A DNA stretch of 64,000 bases from Pseudomonadota bacterium (GCA_021849425.1 JAJZSY010000015.1:1-64000); one strand, 5' to 3'; shown: positions 49,008 to 59,980, numbered from the stretch's first letter. The notes: generated by a model not told the origin, from the sequence alone. A program made the numbers and translations.

Positions 49008-49047
49008 TGGGTTGTCATGGGATATCATGGGGAATCATGGGCGTCAA
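49008..49047 (-). promoter_or_regulatory. dcw operon promoter overlapped by four MraZ boxes
   Basis: On the plus strand TGGGN occurs at 49008, 49018, 49028 and 49038, each followed by five bases, so the period is exactly 10. This equals the TGGGN-N5 repeats bound by MraZ in E. coli, with four copies rather than three. On the minus strand TTGACG (49047-49042) and TATCCC (49024-49019) are separated by 17 bases, which would place transcription start near 49012. The boxes cover the entire promoter, so direct autorepression is likely. Confidence 0.8.
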
Positions 49048-49191
49048 AGGGATTTATCTTTGTCGCTCGCAAAATTTCCACTTAAAAAGAGCAACAAATC
49101 GGAATCGCCAGTGACGCGGAGGACTTCGCCACCCGTCAATTCGATGTGTTTCTGTTTTGTTCCAGATTTGCGCCGAAAGGGTGGATTTTGA

Positions 49192-49206
49192 TTAACCGTT
49201 TGTTAA
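49192..49206. promoter_or_regulatory. CtrA-type box TTAA-N7-TTAA
   Basis: TTAACCGTTTGTTAA is a full match to the alphaproteobacterial CtrA consensus TTAA-N7-TTAA. It lies about 145 bases upstream of the predicted dcw promoter -35 and just after the 3' end of sppA. TTAA pairs at this spacing are rare in such GC-rich DNA. Binding is not shown. Confidence 0.5.
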
Positions 49207-49226
49207 TGAAAGGCCGACTCGCGGCC

Positions 49227-50969
49227 CTACCGGAATTCGACCGGTATCATTGACAGCCGATGCAGCCGCGTGAGCGCGAGAAGCCCGCGCAGGGGCTCTG
49301 GCAATTCGGCAACGCCGAGGGGGCTCGCGCGCCGCGCCAGAGAGGCGATGAGCACGCCGAGCCCCGGTTGCGCATTGCCTGGCACGATGTCGAGCGGGGC
49401 GCCCGCCGGCAGATGGAGCAAGGCGCGCGCGGCCATGAAGGCTGCGTGATATCCACCGAGCCGGTCGACCAGGCCTCGGCTGCGGGCCTGCGCGCCGGTC
49501 CAAACCCGCCCCTGCCCCACCGCATTGACCTGCGCCGGGCTCATCCGGCGGCCGGCAGCGACCCAGCCGATGAATTTCTGGTAATCGAGATCGAGCTGCC
49601 CCTGCAGGCTGGCCAGTTGCGCCGGCGTCCAGGGCGTCACGGCGCTGTCGAACAGCGCGTTCGCCCCGCGCGAGGCCGCGCTGACGTTGACGCCCAGCCG
49701 GGCGAGAAGCCCACCGAAGCTGAACTTGCCGCCAAGCACGCCGATCGAGCCGGTCAGGGTTGCCGGATCGGCCACCAGCACCGCGCCGTGGCTCGAAATC
49801 CAGTAGCCGCCCGATGCATCGAGTGCGCCCATCGAGACGATCAGCGGCTTGTGGACACTGGCGGCATGCGCGACCTCGGCGCCAACCATGGCCGAGCCGG
49901 TCACCGTGCCGCCAGGCGTGTCGAGCCGCAGCACGATCGCGCGGATCGACTTGTCGGCCACCGCGACCGCGATTTCATGCGCGAGGCGCCCCGGATCGAT
50001 CCCGTCGCTCCGCTCCGGTGCGTCCGGCGCGTTGATGTCGCCATGCGCGACGATCAGCGCCACCTTGGGGGCGCCCGCCGGCGCGGACCGCATCGCGGCG
50101 ATATACTGCGCGAGCCGCACATGAAGGCCATGGACATGGGCAACCTGGGCTGAAAGCGGCAGCACGGTGTCGACCAGCCCATCCTGCTTCGCCTGTCCTG
50201 CGCTGAACGGCGCCTGGTCGAGCAGGGCCTTCACCTGGTCCGGGCTGCGTTTCAACCGTGCCGCGATCGGCACCAGCGCGGACTCGTAGAGCGAGCCGGC
50301 GAGGCTGTTCATCATCTCGGTCGCCGCGGCCGAGGGCCCCGATCGGGTGAACAATTCCGGATAGGTCTTGTATTTGCCGATATGGGCGAACTGCGCCTCG
50401 ACCCCCGCCATCTTGAGCAGGTCCGCCGCGAACGGGCTTTGCAGGGCAAGGCCGGTAACCCCGAAATCGCCGGCATCGGAAAGCTCGATGCGGTTTGCCG
50501 CCGTGGCGACGACATAGGCGCCAAGCCCTGCCGCCCCGTCGAACGACATGGCCCGGGCGACCACCTGCCGGTGGGAAACCGCCCGGAAGCGGGAGAGCGC
50601 GTCATGCAACTCCTCGGCCGTGGTCAGGCCGCAGCACCCACCGCCGAGCAGAATGTCGATGCCGCGCACCCGCGGATCGGTGGCGGCACGGTCGATCGCC
50701 GCGATGGTCTGTTCGAGCGTCGGGCGCGCGCCGGTTGCCCGCGCCAGCAACGCCGGCGATGCGGCCACGTCCGGCGGCGCATCCTGCAAATCGAGGGTGA
50801 GCACGAAATGCGCCGGCAGCCGGACCGTCTGGCGCGCCAGCCGGTGAAGCCCCCACGCCCCCGCGCCCGCCAGCGCGAGCGTCGCCAGCCCGACCACGAA
50901 CACCGCCGCGCGCGCCACCCGCCACAGCAGCCTGGCCAGGCCGCGCAACGGCGCGGCGAACTCACTCAT
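49227..50969 (-). CDS. sppA: Signal peptide peptidase SppA, 67-kDa type
   Basis: 580-residue membrane-bound serine protease digesting cleaved signal peptides. N-terminal transmembrane helix (about 15-35). The double S49 arrangement is visible. The catalytic Lys lies in the N-terminal half (HIGKYKTYPELFTRSGPS) and the Ser in the C-terminal half (VSMGALDASGGYWISSHG), preceded by LRLDTPGGTVTGSAMVGAEV. It is transcribed on the minus strand towards, but upstream of, the dcw promoter region. Confidence 0.93.
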   Translation of the reverse strand: MSEFAAPLRGLARLLWRVARAAVFVVGLATLALAGAGAWGLHRLARQTVRLPAHFVLTLDLQDAPPDVAASPALLARATGARPTLEQTIAAIDRAATDPRVRGIDILLGGGCCGLTTAEELHDALSRFRAVSHRQVVARAMSFDGAAGLGAYVVATAANRIELSDAGDFGVTGLALQSPFAADLLKMAGVEAQFAHIGKYKTYPELFTRSGPSAAATEMMNSLAGSLYESALVPIAARLKRSPDQVKALLDQAPFSAGQAKQDGLVDTVLPLSAQVAHVHGLHVRLAQYIAAMRSAPAGAPKVALIVAHGDINAPDAPERSDGIDPGRLAHEIAVAVADKSIRAIVLRLDTPGGTVTGSAMVGAEVAHAASVHKPLIVSMGALDASGGYWISSHGAVLVADPATLTGSIGVLGGKFSFGGLLARLGVNVSAASRGANALFDSAVTPWTPAQLASLQGQLDLDYQKFIGWVAAGRRMSPAQVNAVGQGRVWTGAQARSRGLVDRLGGYHAAFMAARALLHLPAGAPLDIVPGNAQPGLGVLIASLARRASPLGVAELPEPLRGLLALTRLHRLSMIPVEFR

Positions 50970-51052
50970 GGGCGGCGCTCGACCTCATGAACCCTGATAT
51001 GCCGACGCATCGGGTCAGCGGCAAGGCCCCAAAAACGCCATGTCCCCGCCGT

Positions 51053-51631
51053 TCAGACGCGCTCGAAGCCGGGCTGGCCGATCTGGTCGGGAAACTGCGC
51101 GACGCGCCGGAACCGCCGCGCGTCGTAGCCCTGGCGATAGAAACGGTCGAGCATCGCGCGATAGGTCGCCGCGTCCATCCGCGGCGCGCGCGCGAATATC
51201 CAGCCCAGCGAACGGTTCGGAAACCCGCCGAGAAACACCGAATAATCGGGCTCGACATGCATGATCACATACGGCACGCCGATCATTCCGTTCAGCAGGG
51301 TGACGCGCCAGACCGCATTGTCCGTCCCCGGCTCCACCTCGTCGACCGAGGTGAACTGGAACCGTTTGGCGGCAAAGCTCCCGGGATAGGCGTTATACTG
51401 GTCATCGATCGCCCCGTCGGGCCGGCGCGTATAGACCGCATTGGCGCCGACATATCCGGCCTCGGCGAAATACGGGATATGGCCGATGATGTACCAGCGC
51501 CCCATGAACCGGTCGAGATCGACGCGCGCATGGCGCAGCGGCGGCAGGGGATAGGGGCTGGTGTCGAAGGTGCAGCCGGCGAGCAGCGCCGGGGCTGCCG
51601 CGAGCAGCGAGCGGCGGGCGAGTGTCATCAT
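51053..51631 (-). CDS. Blc-type outer-membrane lipocalin
   Basis: 192-residue bacterial lipocalin. A lipoprotein signal ends ALLAGC (Cys19). The lipocalin GxW motif is FMGRWYIIGHIPYFAE, and further conserved strands are NAVYTRRPDGAIDDQYNAY and VWRVTLLNGMIGVPYVIMHVEPDYSVFLGG. Such proteins bind fatty acids or lysophospholipids at the outer membrane under envelope stress. It stands alone between sppA and gcvP on the same strand. Confidence 0.9.
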   Translation of the reverse strand: MMTLARRSLLAAAPALLAGCTFDTSPYPLPPLRHARVDLDRFMGRWYIIGHIPYFAEAGYVGANAVYTRRPDGAIDDQYNAYPGSFAAKRFQFTSVDEVEPGTDNAVWRVTLLNGMIGVPYVIMHVEPDYSVFLGGFPNRSLGWIFARAPRMDAATYRAMLDRFYRQGYDARRFRRVAQFPDQIGQPGFERV

Positions 51632-51722
51632 GATGGGTCTCCATTCAGGGCCATGCCGGGATTACGCTCCCCGCACAGCCCTGGATGTGGTCCCGCCCCG
51701 GTTTTCCGAAACCGCGCCCGGC

Positions 51723-54605
<2,883 letters not shown>

Positions 54606-54619
54606 GGCGGCGGCTCCGG

Positions 54620-54994
54620 TCAGAGCGTTGCGAGAAAGGCCTGGTAATCGTCGGCGGTCAGCAGGGCATCGAAGGCGGCGCGGTCGTCCAGGGTCATGCG
54701 GAAGAACCAGGCGCCGGATTCGGCCTGCGCGTTGACCATGCCCGGCTCGTCGGCCAGCGCGCCGTTCGCCTCGGTCACCGTGCCGGAGAGCGGCGCGTAG
54801 ACATCCGACGCGGCCTTGACGCTTTCCACCACCGCGCAGCCCTCGCCGGCATCGACATGCCGCCCCGCCTCCGGCAGTTCGACGAACACGACGTCACCGA
54901 GCGCCGACTGCGCGTGATCGGTGATCCCCACGGTGGCGACGTCGCCGTCGAGCCTGATCCATTCATGGTCTTTGGAAAATCGGATCTCGGTCAT
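54620..54994 (-). CDS. gcvH: Glycine cleavage H protein
   Basis: 124-residue lipoyl carrier protein. The lipoylated Lys lies in [18 protein letters not shown]; the N-terminus [37 protein letters not shown] is standard. It shuttles the aminomethyl group between P, T and L proteins. It lies 11 bases after gcvT and 14 bases before gcvP. No gene for the L protein is in the window, as usual. Confidence 0.97.
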   Translation of the reverse strand: MTEIRFSKDHEWIRLDGDVATVGITDHAQSALGDVVFVELPEAGRHVDAGEGCAVVESVKAASDVYAPLSGTVTEANGALADEPGMVNAQAESGAWFFRMTLDDRAAFDALLTADDYQAFLATL

Positions 54995-55005
54995 CTGGTC
55001 CTCTT

Positions 55006-56106
55006 TCAGCGATGATAACGATGCGGAACGAAAGGCAGCGGCACGACGGTCATGCCGATATCGCGGCCGCGCAGCCCGGCGATCAGGGTCGAGCCATCCG
55101 CGGCGCAGTCGGCGCGGACATACCCGAGCGCGACAGGCCCGTTGACGCTCGGCCCGAACGTGCCCGAGGTGATGCGCCCGACCGGCTGCCCGGCGGCATC
55201 GCGGAGTTCGGCGCCGGCGCGCACCGGAGCCCGGCCGTCAGCGCGAAGCCCGACCAGGCGTTCGCGCGGGCCGGCATCGTGCACCGCCCGCGCGGCATCG
55301 CCACCCAGGAAATCCCACCCCATCTTGCGCGTCTTGCCGATGGCGAAGCCGAGCCCGGCGGAAATCGGGTCCCGGGTTTCGTCGATATCGTTGCCATAGA
55401 GCGGCAGCCCGGCCTCAAGCCGCAGCGAATCCCGCGCGCCGAGGCCGGCCGGCTTCACCCGCGGATCGGCGAGAAGGGCGCGCGCCAGCGTCTCGGCGTC
55501 CGCCGCGGGCAGGCCGATCTCGAACCCGTCCTCACCGGTATACCCCGAGCGGGTGATCGTGACCGGAATGCCTGACGCCGACGTCTCGCGCGCATCCATG
55601 AAGCGCATCGCCGCGGCGTCCGGCGCGAGAGCGGCCAGAACGGCGCCGGCCTCGGGCCCCTGCAGGGCGAGCAGGGCGCGGTCGAATTGCGTGGTCAGCA
55701 CGACGGTTTCAGGGAGGTGAGCGCGGATGTGCGCGACGTCGACATCCTTGCGCCCGGCATTCAGAACAAGGAGCAGGCGATCGCCCAGATTGGCGACCAT
55801 CAGATCATCGACAATCCCGCCCCGCGCGTTCATCAGCAGCGTATAGCGCTGGCGGCCCGGCTTCAGCCCCCTGATATCGCCGGTCACCACACGTTCCAGC
55901 GCGGCCGCCGCATCGGGGCCTTCGAGCACCGCCTGGCCCATATGCGAGACATCGAACAACGCGGCCTGCGCCCGGCAATGCAGATGTTCGGCGATGATGC
56001 CGTCATACTGCACCGGCATGTCGTAACCAGCGAAATCGACCATTCGCGCGCCGAGGCTGCGATGCAGCGCATCGAGCGGCACGGTAAGCAATGCTGAATC
56101 GGCCAA
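55006..56106 (-). CDS. gcvT: Glycine cleavage aminomethyltransferase, T protein
   Basis: 366-residue tetrahydrofolate-dependent enzyme releasing ammonia and methylene-THF. Motifs [43 protein letters not shown] and [13 protein letters not shown]-like ([18 protein letters not shown]) are present. TTG at 56106 is chosen: GGGAG lies 8 bases upstream and the protein then matches normal GcvT length ([15 protein letters not shown]). The open frame further upstream reads through the riboswitch and is not coding. A weak start codon next to the switch may suit translational control. Confidence 0.92.
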   Translation of the reverse strand: MADSALLTVPLDALHRSLGARMVDFAGYDMPVQYDGIIAEHLHCRAQAALFDVSHMGQAVLEGPDAAAALERVVTGDIRGLKPGRQRYTLLMNARGGIVDDLMVANLGDRLLLVLNAGRKDVDVAHIRAHLPETVVLTTQFDRALLALQGPEAGAVLAALAPDAAAMRFMDARETSASGIPVTITRSGYTGEDGFEIGLPAADAETLARALLADPRVKPAGLGARDSLRLEAGLPLYGNDIDETRDPISAGLGFAIGKTRKMGWDFLGGDAARAVHDAGPRERLVGLRADGRAPVRAGAELRDAAGQPVGRITSGTFGPSVNGPVALGYVRADCAADGSTLIAGLRGRDIGMTVVPLPFVPHRYHR

Positions 56107-56157
56107 GACCAGATCTCCCGCGACACCAGCGGACGGGTGCAGAACCGCCCAGTCTGA

Positions 56158-56355
56158 CCCCCCTCTGTCGCGGAACCTGAGAGATTCGGCGCGGGGTGAA
56201 CCGCGCCTTACGCCTTCGGTGCGGCGCATCGCGCCGGCTTTCCAGAGATCCTTGCTCCGTTGCGGTCCTTTTGCCTGAGCGTTTCCGGGGGCCGGTTGCG
56301 CCTTCGGCGGCGGCGCGACCCGGATGGACCCGGAAGCGCCGCTCTCTCCCGCATG
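56158..56355 (-). ncRNA. Tandem glycine riboswitch
   Basis: Two glycine aptamers in the leader of gcvTHP. The first has GCGGGAGAGAGC, the GCCGAAGGCGCAA junction and GCTCAGGCAAAAGGACCGC. The second starts ACGGAGCAAGGATCTCTGG, has ACCGAAGGCGTAAG and CTCTCAGGTTCCGCGACAGAGG. The linker is short, as usual for the cooperative tandem form. It ends about 50 bases before the gcvT start. Glycine binding would switch the operon on; whether the expression platform acts on termination or on the ribosome site (GGGAG near 56118) is not clear, as no T-run follows. Confidence 0.95.
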
Positions 56356-56372
56356 GAGGAGTGAATGGCCTT

Positions 56373-56401
56373 GTGTAAACTCAGATCAGCGGGGAGCGCA
56401 A
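56373..56401 (-). promoter_or_regulatory. Probable promoter of the riboswitch-gcvTHP operon
   Basis: On the minus strand TTGCGC (56401-56396), a 17-base spacer and TTACAC (56378-56373) place a start near 56366, about 10 bases before the first aptamer. The match to consensus is moderate, but position and spacing fit. Confidence 0.5.
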
Positions 56402-56483
56402 GCGCTGCTTTTCGGCTTGCTGGCACCCTGCCGGGTTTTCCGGACAGATGCGAACCGAAAGCGAACCGGAAAAACCAGCCGGG

Positions 56484-56684
56484 TCAGACGGTGATGTCGA
56501 GATACGCGCCGCGCATCGCCCCCGAGGGCGCGGCAGACGGGCGGGACGTCGCCGAGGGCTCGCTTGATGCCGGCGAAGCGGGGGTCACACGGAGCGGCGG
56601 AATTTCCAGCGATGACGGGCCGATCGGCGCCGCAAAGGCCGATAATGACGCTGCACTGATCATGCAAAGTGCTATAACCAACAT
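56484..56684 (-). CDS. Possible small exported peptide, unknown function
   Basis: 66 residues. The N-terminus MLVIALCMISAASLSAFA reads as a cleavable signal peptide (cleavage before AP), followed by a Pro/Ser/Ala-rich mature part ending GAMRGAYLDITV. I do not recognise the family. No Shine-Dalgarno is visible before the ATG; Met8 is an alternative start. A CtrA-type box begins four bases upstream of the ATG. It could also be spurious, because the frame is short and the DNA between nnrD and gcvT is otherwise noncoding. Confidence 0.4.
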   Translation of the reverse strand: MLVIALCMISAASLSAFAAPIGPSSLEIPPLRVTPASPASSEPSATSRPSAAPSGAMRGAYLDITV

Positions 56685-56687
56685 GAC

Positions 56688-56702
56688 TTAAGAATAAGTT
56701 AA
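56688..56702. promoter_or_regulatory. Second CtrA-type box TTAA-N7-TTAA
   Basis: TTAAGAATAAGTTAA is another full TTAA-N7-TTAA site, in the AT-rich gap between the 3' end of the NAD(P)HX repair gene and the small exported-peptide candidate. If CtrA acts as activator from a -35-overlapping site, transcription on the minus strand would begin close to or inside the candidate gene. Binding is not shown. Confidence 0.45.
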
Positions 56703-56752
56703 CGCAGCGTTTCTCGCCACCGATCTTAAGCTGCATTTCCGGCCGATTTTGT

Positions 56753-58159
56753 TTAATTTTTGAAATTTTTTATTTCATCCGCAACCATCGGTAGGTATTC
56801 CGCCAGATCCTCCGCGATGAGCCCCGCCCCCGCCGCCGATGCCGCGGCGCCATGCAGCCAGACGGCGGCGCAGCAGGATTCGAACGCCGCCATGCCCTGC
56901 GTCAGCAATCCGCCGACGATGCCGGCCAGGGTGTCGCCCGATCCGGCGGTCGCCAGCCAGGGCGGCGCATTGTCGTTGATCGCGGCGCGTCCATCCGGCG
57001 CCGCGATCACCGTGTCCGGCCCTTTCAGCACAACGACCCCTCCCACCCTCGCCGCGGCGATTCGGGCCCGGGTCAGGCGGTCTTGCGTCAGATCGGGAAA
57101 CAGGCGGGCGAACTCGCCGTCATGCGGGGTGATGGCGGCAACGCCCCGCAGGCGCTCCGCCGCCCCGGCCGCCGAGGTCAGCGCATCGGCATCGGCCACG
57201 ACGGTGCGCCCGGCGTCGAGAAGAGAGCGCAGCATGGCGCCCGCCGCGTCCACGCCCAGGCCCGGACCGCACAGCCACACCCGCCGCCGCGGGTCCGCGA
57301 GCAGGTCTGCGGGCCGAGCCGGGCTGACGATCACGCCCGGCGGCACCGCGCCCAGCCCGGCACCGTTCAGCGTCACCAGCCCCGCCCCCACGCGCCGGGC
57401 CGCGGCCGCGGCCAGAATCGCCGCCCCGCCCATCGGTCCCGCAAGGATCGTCAGGTGGCCACGGCGATATTTGTGGCCCGTCGCTTCGGGGCGCGGGAGC
57501 CTCCAGAGCGCCGGCGTGTTGCGCCAGGTTTTCGGTTCGACGGCTGCGAATGCCGCCGCGGGCATGCCGATCGCGGCGCGGAGGATCTCGCCGCAGAACC
57601 CCCGCCCCGGATAGAGAAGATGCCCGGGCTTGAACGCCTCGAAAGTCACCGTGAGATCGGCCCGGGCGGGCCGCCCCCGCGCATGGCCGGTTGCGCCATC
57701 GACTCCGCTGGGCATGTCGATCGCGACGATGCGGCGCGCCGCGGCAAGGAGGTCGGCGATGCCCGGGTCGATATCCCTCTTCAATCCGGCGCCGAACACG
57801 GCATCGATGACGATGTCGGCGGCGCCGATCCGCGCGCGGTCGGGCGGCACGACAGGGCCGCGCCAGAGCGCCGCCATCGCCGCCGCGTCGCCGCCCGGTC
57901 GTGGCGGCGCAACGGGCGCGACAACCACCGGCCAGCCCCGCTGCGCCAGATGACGCGCGGCGACATACCCATCGCCGCCATTATTCCCCGGCCCGGCCAG
58001 AACAAGCACCCGGCCCGGGCTGAAGCGCCGCCGGATGATCCGCGCCACCGCGGCCCCGGCATTTTCCATGAGCGCGATACCGCTCACGCCGCAACACGGC
58101 GCGGCGGCATCGATACGGGCCATGTCCGATGGAGAATACAATGCGTCCATGGCGCCCAT
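56753..58159 (-). CDS. nnr: Bifunctional NAD(P)HX epimerase/ADP-dependent dehydratase
   Basis: 468-residue metabolite-repair enzyme restoring hydrated NAD(P)H. The N-terminal YjeF_N epimerase domain (to about 205) has RVLVLAGPGNNGGDGYVAARHLAQRG and VIDAVFGAGL. The C-terminal ribokinase-like dehydratase domain has KYRRGHLTILAGPMGGAAILAA, ITPHDGEFARLFP and the catalytic ATAGSGDTLAGIVGGLL. The start is either 58159 or the Met three codons later; no good Shine-Dalgarno is seen. It diverges from the ParA-like gene with about 56 bases between. Confidence 0.93.
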   Translation of the reverse strand: MGAMDALYSPSDMARIDAAAPCCGVSGIALMENAGAAVARIIRRRFSPGRVLVLAGPGNNGGDGYVAARHLAQRGWPVVVAPVAPPRPGGDAAAMAALWRGPVVPPDRARIGAADIVIDAVFGAGLKRDIDPGIADLLAAARRIVAIDMPSGVDGATGHARGRPARADLTVTFEAFKPGHLLYPGRGFCGEILRAAIGMPAAAFAAVEPKTWRNTPALWRLPRPEATGHKYRRGHLTILAGPMGGAAILAAAAARRVGAGLVTLNGAGLGAVPPGVIVSPARPADLLADPRRRVWLCGPGLGVDAAGAMLRSLLDAGRTVVADADALTSAAGAAERLRGVAAITPHDGEFARLFPDLTQDRLTRARIAAARVGGVVVLKGPDTVIAAPDGRAAINDNAPPWLATAGSGDTLAGIVGGLLTQGMAAFESCCAAVWLHGAAASAAGAGLIAEDLAEYLPMVADEIKNFKN

Positions 58160-58215
58160 GTGAGACAGAAAGCGCGGCGTTTGCTAGTCTCCCCGAAGCG
58201 GAACAGGAGGTGTCG

Positions 58216-58845
58216 ATGGCGCGGGTGATCGCGGTAGCGCAACAGAAGGGCGGCGCGGGCAAGACGATGCTTGCAGCGCAGCTCGGCGTTGCCCTCGGCA
58301 TGGGCGCACGCGTCGGCCTGCTCGATATCGACCCGCAGGGAACCCTCGGCGCCTGGGGACGGCTGCGGGCAGCCAATCCCAGGGCGAGGGCCGATCTCGC
58401 CGTCGAGTCGGTTTCCGGATGGCGGCTGGGCAACGCGCTGGAAAGCTTTCGCGGCAGTTGTGATCTCGTGTTGATCGACACGCCGCCGGTCCTCGATTCC
58501 AACGCGCGGCGCGCCATCCGCGGCGCGGATCTCGTGCTGATCCCGCTGAACCCCACGCCGCCCGATCTATGGGCCGCCGAGGGCACGCTGACCCTGGCGA
58601 CCGAGGAACGCCGGCCGGTGGCGCTGATGTTCAATCGGGCGCCTGCCGCATCGAGACTGCGGCGGCGCCTCGAAGCGGAAATCACCGCGCGGCGGCTTCA
58701 ACTGCTCGATACGGCGCTGGGCAACCGGGCCGCCTACGCCAACAGTTTCGCCGACGGTCTCGGCATCGCCGAAACCACGCCCGCAACCCTCGCCGGCCAG
58801 GAAATCATGGCCGCCGCCGAACGGCTGCGCGCACTCCTGTCGTGA
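58216..58845 (+). CDS. Orphan ParA-family ATPase
   Basis: 209-residue deviant-Walker ATPase. Walker A reads KGGAGKT in VIAVAQQKGGAGKTMLAAQLG with the signature Lys; Walker B is in CDLVLIDTPPVLD; LLDIDPQGTLGAW is switch I. Start ATG 58216 has AGGAGG six bases upstream. There is no ParB or centromere-like repeat next to it, and it lacks a DNA-binding N-terminal domain, so it resembles the small chromosomal ParA proteins that position membrane or cytoplasmic cargo. It overlaps the following membrane-protein gene by GTGA, which points to joint function. Confidence 0.88.
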   Translation: MARVIAVAQQKGGAGKTMLAAQLGVALGMGARVGLLDIDPQGTLGAWGRLRAANPRARADLAVESVSGWRLGNALESFRGSCDLVLIDTPPVLDSNARRAIRGADLVLIPLNPTPPDLWAAEGTLTLATEERRPVALMFNRAPAASRLRRRLEAEITARRLQLLDTALGNRAAYANSFADGLGIAETTPATLAGQEIMAAAERLRALLS

Positions 58846-59273
58846 GCGAGCCCGGCCTCGCGGCAATTTCAGCGCTACGACTGGCTCACATCGGTGGCTT
58901 TGCCGCATGGAGCGGATTGCTGCTCGCCCTTCTGGTGGCGGGGCGCCGCGACGGCGCCGCGTGGCGCAGGCAGTTTTCCGCAACGATCCCCGCCATGGCG
59001 TTGACCCTCGCATCCGGCTGGGGACTCGCCTTCGCCGAACTCGGACCGCCCCGCGACTGGAGCTGGACGGTCGACGCGATGCAGTCTCTCGGAATCGTGA
59101 TGGCGGTCCTGACGCTCGTTCTCCGCTTCGGATTGCTGCCATTGCATGACGAATCCATGGCGAAGAACGATGCGGAGGTGCTGGCGACAGGCATCGGCCG
59201 GATCAACCGGCTGATCGCCGCCAATCTTCTCCTGGCCTTCATCATCCTGGTCATCGCCGTGACAGGGCAGTGA
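58842..59273 (+). CDS. Small four-helix membrane protein coupled to ParA
   Basis: 143 residues starting at a GTG that overlaps the ParA-like stop. Four hydrophobic helices (about 10-28, 42-60, 72-90, 122-141); RLAHIGGFAAWSGLLLALL and the Trp-rich loop PPRDWSWTV resemble CopD/DUF-type integral membrane proteins, but I cannot place it in a family. A soluble loop LLPLHDESMAKNDAEVLATGIGRINR separates helices 3 and 4. Its translational coupling to an orphan ParA suggests the pair works together. Confidence 0.72.
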   Translation: MSEPGLAAISALRLAHIGGFAAWSGLLLALLVAGRRDGAAWRRQFSATIPAMALTLASGWGLAFAELGPPRDWSWTVDAMQSLGIVMAVLTLVLRFGLLPLHDESMAKNDAEVLATGIGRINRLIAANLLLAFIILVIAVTGQ

Positions 59274-59588
59274 AAATTCAACGACTTGACGAAGCGGTGA
59301 GCGAGCGGAGGCCGCCGCATCCGGTAGAGCACTCCTTTGGCGAAGCCAGCCCGCGCAACACTTCGCAATCTTCGCCCGCTTCTCACATCATGTAACACAT
59401 TTTTTCTTTCAATGACCCCCATGCGACACGAAAGGGTCTTGCCCGCGTCATGATTCTCGGTCATTTAATGACTGTGGCGTTACGATGTTTTCGGAAACCG
59501 CAAACGAACGTGGGTCGTGCGCAGGAACGATGGTTCGGACGCCAGCCGCCAAGTTTAGGGAGCCTCTTTAGTTAGCATCTAAATGATG
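59274..59588 (+). other. 315-base region without a recognised gene, probably transcribed
   Basis: This stretch lies between the ParA/membrane pair and a strong plus-strand terminator. Two tiny open frames with no ribosome site occur (35 codons from 59468; 28 codons from 59485). No tRNA, SRP RNA, RNase P or 6S-like motif is recognised. It may be a long 3' untranslated region or an independent small RNA starting near 59400-59470, where the DNA is AT-richer. Confidence 0.4.
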
Positions 59589-59619
59589 CCGGCCGGTCAA
59601 AGACCGGCCGCTTTTTTTT
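59589..59619 (+). terminator. Strong intrinsic terminator
   Basis: CGGCCGGTC-AAA-GACCGGCCG followed by C and eight T: a 9-base-pair GC stem with the clearest T-run in the window. The direction is plus. It faces the 3' end of the tmRNA gene, which is on the other strand. Confidence 0.95.
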
Positions 59620-59641
59620 GTCCCATCCGAGACAGTGACAA

Positions 59642-59945
59642 GGTGGGGGGCTTCTGTTGCCCGGCGCCCCCCGTGCCGCGCTTATCGCTTATGCAGCGAT
59701 AGCGAGCGCCTCGAAGTTATCGTTGGCACTTGTGATACGGCCCGATGACGGCGGAACCATGCCGAGCGAAAGATGGGTCTTTACCACGCGTGTCGAGCCT
59801 GTTTCGCCCCCGTTGATCCGCCGGCGGTTCGATTTGCGCAATGCGAACCGGACCGGCGGGGAAACTGGTGGAGGCGCCGGGTACTGCCCCCGGGTCCACT
59901 ACGTTTATTCCACGCATCGTTTATCGCCATAGTCGGTGACCCGAC
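59642..59945 (-). ncRNA. ssrA: tmRNA, circularly permuted two-piece type
   Basis: The tag frame GCC...GCA TAA at 59727-59689 encodes ANDNFEALAIAA, a typical alphaproteobacterial degradation tag. In permuted order the acceptor piece comes first (about 59945-59866, ending CGCCTCC-A-CCA at 59876-59866), then a spacer of about 54 bases, then the coding piece starting GGGGGCG at 59811. The two strands pair as a seven-base acceptor stem with a G3-U70 wobble, the alanine identity element. A GGGGGGC/GCCCCCC hairpin near 59642-59673 closes the 3' end. Exact processing sites are inferred. Confidence 0.95.
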
Positions 59946-59951
59946 GCTGTC

Positions 59952-59980
59952 TATATAGGCGAGGTCCATCGTCTGTGAAA
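59952..59980 (-). promoter_or_regulatory. tmRNA promoter
   Basis: On the minus strand TTTCAC (59980-59975), a 17-base spacer and TATATA (59957-59952) lie directly upstream of the acceptor piece and predict a start near 59945. The -10 element is one of the best in this GC-rich window. Confidence 0.6.

Noticed and set aside
56107-56229. A longer GcvT starting upstream at 56229
   Set aside because: The extra codons translate the riboswitch; GcvT homology and a good ribosome site start at the TTG at 56106.
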